DNA of 33,912 bases from Chitinophaga pinensis (GTDB lineage: Bacteria > Bacteroidota > Bacteroidia > Flavobacteriales_D > Crocinitomicaceae): assembly GCA_945883825.1 (NCBI GenBank), contig CAMCYF010000024.1, forward strand, positions 1 through 33,912, in the 5' to 3' direction. The notes under the pieces are model-generated. The model was not told the DNA's origin and searched no databases. It saw nothing but the letters and a program-made list of their open reading frames with translations. Below are positions 30,827 through 33,912 of the stretch, in pieces. Both the position numbers and the translations under genes were made by a program. Positions within the stretch are counted from its first letter, which is position 1, and every line of letters starts with the position of its first letter.

Positions 30827-33800
30827 GTGACACGAATAATTTGTTTTTTCCTATTTCTACAATTTGCAAATCAAACTTTTGGTCAAGTTTATGACGGCAC
30901 CTATAAAATAAAAACAAAGCCACCTAAAGCTGCCGGTTGCGCGCCTCCAACTAGCACAACTTATTTAGAGTTGAACAATGTGAGGGCGATGATTCATACT
31001 GCAGGAAATTTATGGCAGATTCCAAATCAAAACTACTCCCAATATGAGATTCCAAAGAATTCTGGGATTATGGCGCTGTTTACTGCAGCCCTTTGGTTAG
31101 GTGGAACAGATGTGAATAATCAATTAAAATTAGCTGCTCTTCGTTACCGAAACGGACAAGATTATTGGACGGGTCCGCTTACTAAAGTTACTGCGGAAAC
31201 AAATTATGAAAACTGTAGTAAATACGATAAGCACTTTGTTACAACTCAAGATATGGTCCGCGAATTTAATAAGTGGTATGAAGCTGGTATTTTTGATTCT
31301 CAAAATGGAACTTCTACTCAGACTGAAAAATTTCCAAACTATAAAGTTCCAGATAACATTAAAAATTGGCCAGCTCACGGAGATGTTTCACAAGGCCAAG
31401 ATTATTATTTAGCTCCTTTTTATGATTTTAATAGTGATGGTCATTACAATTGGCAAGATGGTGATTTCCCTTGGTATGACGTTAAAAAAGATAAAGAATG
31501 CAGTGTTGATAGAAAAGTCTCCCTTTATGGCGATATGAATTATTGGTGGGTAATGAACGACAAAGGAAATATTCACACTGAAACAGGCGCTGATCCCATC
31601 GGAATGGAAATTAGGGCTCAAGCATTTGCTTTTTCATCCAATGATGAGGTAAATAATATGACATTTTATAATTATGAGCTCATAAATCGTGGAACTCAAA
31701 CCTTGTATAATACTTATTTTGGGTTTTTTACAGATGGCGCTTTAGGCGATCCTTATGATGATTATGTTGGCTGCGACGTAAATCGTGGCTTAGCGTATTA
31801 CTATAATGGAGATAATTTTGATGGCGATAACTCCGGTTATAAAGGATATGGATATTCACCTCCAGCAGTTGGAGTTGATTTCTTTGAAGGGCCTTATCAA
31901 GATAATGATGGAATTGATAATAACTTTGGAATTGGAATAAACGAAGCATTGAATGGTATTGGTTATGGTGATGGTGTAATTGATAATGAGCGTTTTGGAA
32001 TGCGCAGATTTTTATATTATTCAAATACCACAAATGGCGCAAATCCTAATCAAACAGATCCAATTTCTTCCTCTGATTACTACAATTATTTAAGAGGTTT
32101 CTGGAAGGATGGAACAAAGTTTGTCTACGGAGGAAGTGGTCATATTTCTGATCCAGATGCAAACCCGCTAATGCCCTGCGATTTCATGTTTCCTGGAGAT
32201 ACAGATCCATTGGGCTGGGGAACTAACGGGAATCCTCAAGCTCCTTGGACAGAACAAACAGCCAACAATACACCAAATGACCGTCGATTTGTGGAGTCAG
32301 CTGGTCCATTTGTTTTGAAGCCCGGAGCAGTTAATAATATTACAGTCGGTGTGGTTTATGCTCGTTCAAATGGCGGAAATCCCTTCGAATCTGTAGAAGT
32401 TTTAAGAAGAGCCGATGACAAAGCCCAAGCCTTATTTGAAAATTGCTTTAGGGTTTTAGATGCACCTCACGCTCCAAATTTGGATTTTCAAGAGTTAAAT
32501 AATGAAATTATATTATTCCTGTCAAATTCACAAAATTCAAATAATTACAACGAAGGCTACCAAGAATTTGATCCCTTTATCGTTTCTGCTGACCCTAATG
32601 CTGATAAAAAGTATCGTTTTCAGGGATACCAAATTTTCCAATTAAAAAATAAAAGTGTTTCATCTTCTGAATTAACAGATCCTTCAAAATCTAGACTTGT
32701 TGCTCAAGTTGACATAAAAGATAATGTAAGTAAAATAATCAATTTTGAATTCAGTGATGACCTAAATGCAAGTATTCCTGTTTTGAGAGTAAACGGAGAG
32801 AATAAAGGTATTCGTAAAAGTTTTAGCGTAACGAAAGATTTATTTTCGCAAGGTAATTCTACGCTTGTAAATTTTAAAAGCTATTATTTTATGGCGATTG
32901 CATATGCTTATAATAATTATAAAACATATTCTCCAACTGATCCTTTATTACTAGATGGCCAAAAAATTCCTTATATCGCTAGTCGAAAAGCAGCAATAGG
33001 CGAAATAAAATCTATTGAAGTTATACCCCACAATCCAATTCCAGAAGCAGGTGGAACAGACCAATTAATTTCGTATGGTTCTTCACCACAGATCACAAGA
33101 ATGGATGGTTATGGCAATGGTAATCGCAGTATAGATTTCACAAGCAGCACTTTGAACACAATTTTAAGTGAGGGCTATATGGAAAATCCAACTTACGATT
33201 ATGGTAAAGGTCCTATTAACATAAAAGTTGTAGATCCTTTGAATTTAGTACCAGGATATTTTGAATGCAAGTTTGATAAGTACACAGCACCGGCTTCGGG
33301 CAATAGTGCAGACACAGCAAGTTGGACAATTTATCGCTATGAAAATAAGGGAGATATCAACCCTATTGATTCTATGAAATCTGAGACAGCCATTTCCAAA
33401 GACAATGAACAAATTATTCCTGCATGGGGAATTTCAGTTCAGATATACCAGGAGAAATACTTTTTTCCAGCTGGTTCAAATAGCAATCAATACAAGACAA
33501 CGGATATGATAGATGCCTCTATTTCATTTGTGGATTCTTCGAAACGATGGTTAGCGGGTGTAACAGACAATGATGCTTTTTATCCAACTAATTGGATACG
33601 CTCGGGAGAATATCAGGATACAACCTCCACACCTGTTGTACCCGGTCAACAACCTATTCCAGACTATTTAGATGCTCCAAATTATTGGGATGAGTTAGCT
33701 GCTGATCCTTTGCAAAAGTATGAGTCGGTTTTAAATGGCACAATTGCACCTCATCGTTTGGTGGGCTATCAAGCCTCCTATATGCCTTTGGCATACGTTG

Positions 33801-33912
33801 GAACGTATAGTCCAACATTTAAAACAAATGCTTCTATTAGTTTTCTACCAAGTGTGAACATTGTCTTTACAAATGATAAGTCAAAATGGACAAGATGTCC
33901 TGTAATAGAACT
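30827..33912 (+). CDS. Very large secreted protein, T9SS-cargo type, 3' end outside the window
   Basis: An open frame of 1028 codons without a stop runs off the window edge. It starts with GTG at 30827: an in-frame TAA lies at 30812 and no ATG precedes the signal peptide (TRIICFFLFLQFANQTFGQ). The mature part begins VYDGTYKIK, then LELNNVRAMIHTAGNLWQ, GIMALFTAALWLGG, and an Asp/Gly/Asn-rich stretch (DNDGIDNN, GYGDGVIDNERFGMR) that may bind calcium. This matches a family of Bacteroidota proteins of 1000+ residues that normally end in a T9SS sorting domain and have no known activity; that tail would lie beyond this window. No catalytic motif is recognised. A near-consensus AAATTTTG box lies 4 nt before the start. 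Confidence 0.88.
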   Translation, partial: MTRIICFFLFLQFANQTFGQVYDGTYKIKTKPPKAAGCAPPTSTTYLELNNVRAMIHTAGNLWQIPNQNYSQYEIPKNSGIMALFTAALWLGGTDVNNQLKLAALRYRNGQDYWTGPLTKVTAETNYENCSKYDKHFVTTQDMVREFNKWYEAGIFDSQNGTSTQTEKFPNYKVPDNIKNWPAHGDVSQGQDYYLAPFYDFNSDGHYNWQDGDFPWYDVKKDKECSVDRKVSLYGDMNYWWVMNDKGNIHTETGADPIGMEIRAQAFAFSSNDEVNNMTFYNYELINRGTQTLYNTYFGFFTDGALGDPYDDYVGCDVNRGLAYYYNGDNFDGDNSGYKGYGYSPPAVGVDFFEGPYQDNDGIDNNFGIGINEALNGIGYGDGVIDNERFGMRRFLYYSNTTNGANPNQTDPISSSDYYNYLRGFWKDGTKFVYGGSGHISDPDANPLMPCDFMFPGDTDPLGWGTNGNPQAPWTEQTANNTPNDRRFVESAGPFVLKPGAVNNITVGVVYARSNGGNPFESVEVLRRADDKAQALFENCFRVLDAPHAPNLDFQELNNEIILFLSNSQNSNNYNEGYQEFDPFIVSADPNADKKYRFQGYQIFQLKNKSVSSSELTDPSKSRLVAQVDIKDNVSKIINFEFSDDLNASIPVLRVNGENKGIRKSFSVTKDLFSQGNSTLVNFKSYYFMAIAYAYNNYKTYSPTDPLLLDGQKIPYIASRKAAIGEIKSIEVIPHNPIPEAGGTDQLISYGSSPQITRMDGYGNGNRSIDFTSSTLNTILSEGYMENPTYDYGKGPINIKVVDPLNLVPGYFECKFDKYTAPASGNSADTASWTIYRYENKGDINPIDSMKSETAISKDNEQIIPAWGISVQIYQEKYFFPAGSNSNQYKTTDMIDASISFVDSSKRWLAGVTDNDAFYPTNWIRSGEYQDTTSTPVVPGQQPIPDYLDAPNYWDELAADPLQKYESVLNGTIAPHRLVGYQASYMPLAYVGTYSPTFKTNASISFLPSVNIVFTNDKSKWTRCPVIE

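Noticed and set aside
31130..32042. Several minus- and plus-strand open frames of 60-104 codons
   Set aside because: They lie in other frames of the giant secreted-protein gene, which is continuously open from 30827 to the window end with sensible protein composition; the shadow frames have no recognisable features.

Overview
This window looks like chromosome of a low-GC member of the Bacteroidota, most likely Flavobacteriales (a Crocinitomicaceae- or Fluviicola-like lineage is my guess; I cannot fix it further). The reasons are several secreted proteins ending in type IX secretion (T9SS) type-A sorting domains, start codons without Shine-Dalgarno sequences, TAnnTTTG promoter boxes, and an ATP synthase operon (atpB-E-F-H-A-G) without beta and epsilon genes. 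I see no tRNA, rRNA, insertion sequence, CRISPR array or prophage. No intergenic gap reaches 300 bases.

Layout. 1-2563: a terminator from an upstream gene, then a two-gene (+) unit encoding a secreted protein of three cysteine-rich carbohydrate-binding-like modules and a GH16 beta-glucanase, both with T9SS tails. 2568-5333: a (-) unit of methyltransferase, MbnP-like copper protein (with T9SS tail) and di-heme MbnH/CcpA-type peroxidase. 5393-10404: oligopeptidase B, an ALDH8A1-like aldehyde dehydrogenase on (-), a MazG-type pyrophosphohydrolase, a degenerate helicase-like protein and a small conserved unknown. 10425-12988: (-) operon ExbB / 4-TM protein / ExbD / ExbD. 13093-15886: (-) heme operon hemA-hemC-hemD. 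16005-17233: (-) pair of a T9SS protein and methylmalonyl-CoA epimerase. 17301-22903: hemJ, then the ATP synthase operon. 22955-25697: an RluA-family pseudouridine synthase converging on queA. 25827-30262: (-) cassette of two SGNH hydrolases and an MBOAT acyltransferase. 30422-30769: group III truncated hemoglobin. 30827-end: the first 1028 codons of a very large secreted protein with a GTG start, cut by the window edge.

How the parts relate. Much of the window concerns the cell surface (beta-glucan binding and cleavage, a copper protein, polymer O-acetylation, large T9SS cargo) and tetrapyrrole or heme metabolism (hemACD, hemJ, di-heme enzyme, hemoglobin), around housekeeping genes. The signals most worth a second look are: the MbnP/MbnH-like pair carrying a T9SS tail; a strong terminator-like hairpin just after the c-subunit gene atpE; a recurring arrangement in which a TAnnTTTG box lies exactly 4 nt before the start codon, predicting leaderless mRNAs; and the double-SGNH/MBOAT cassette.
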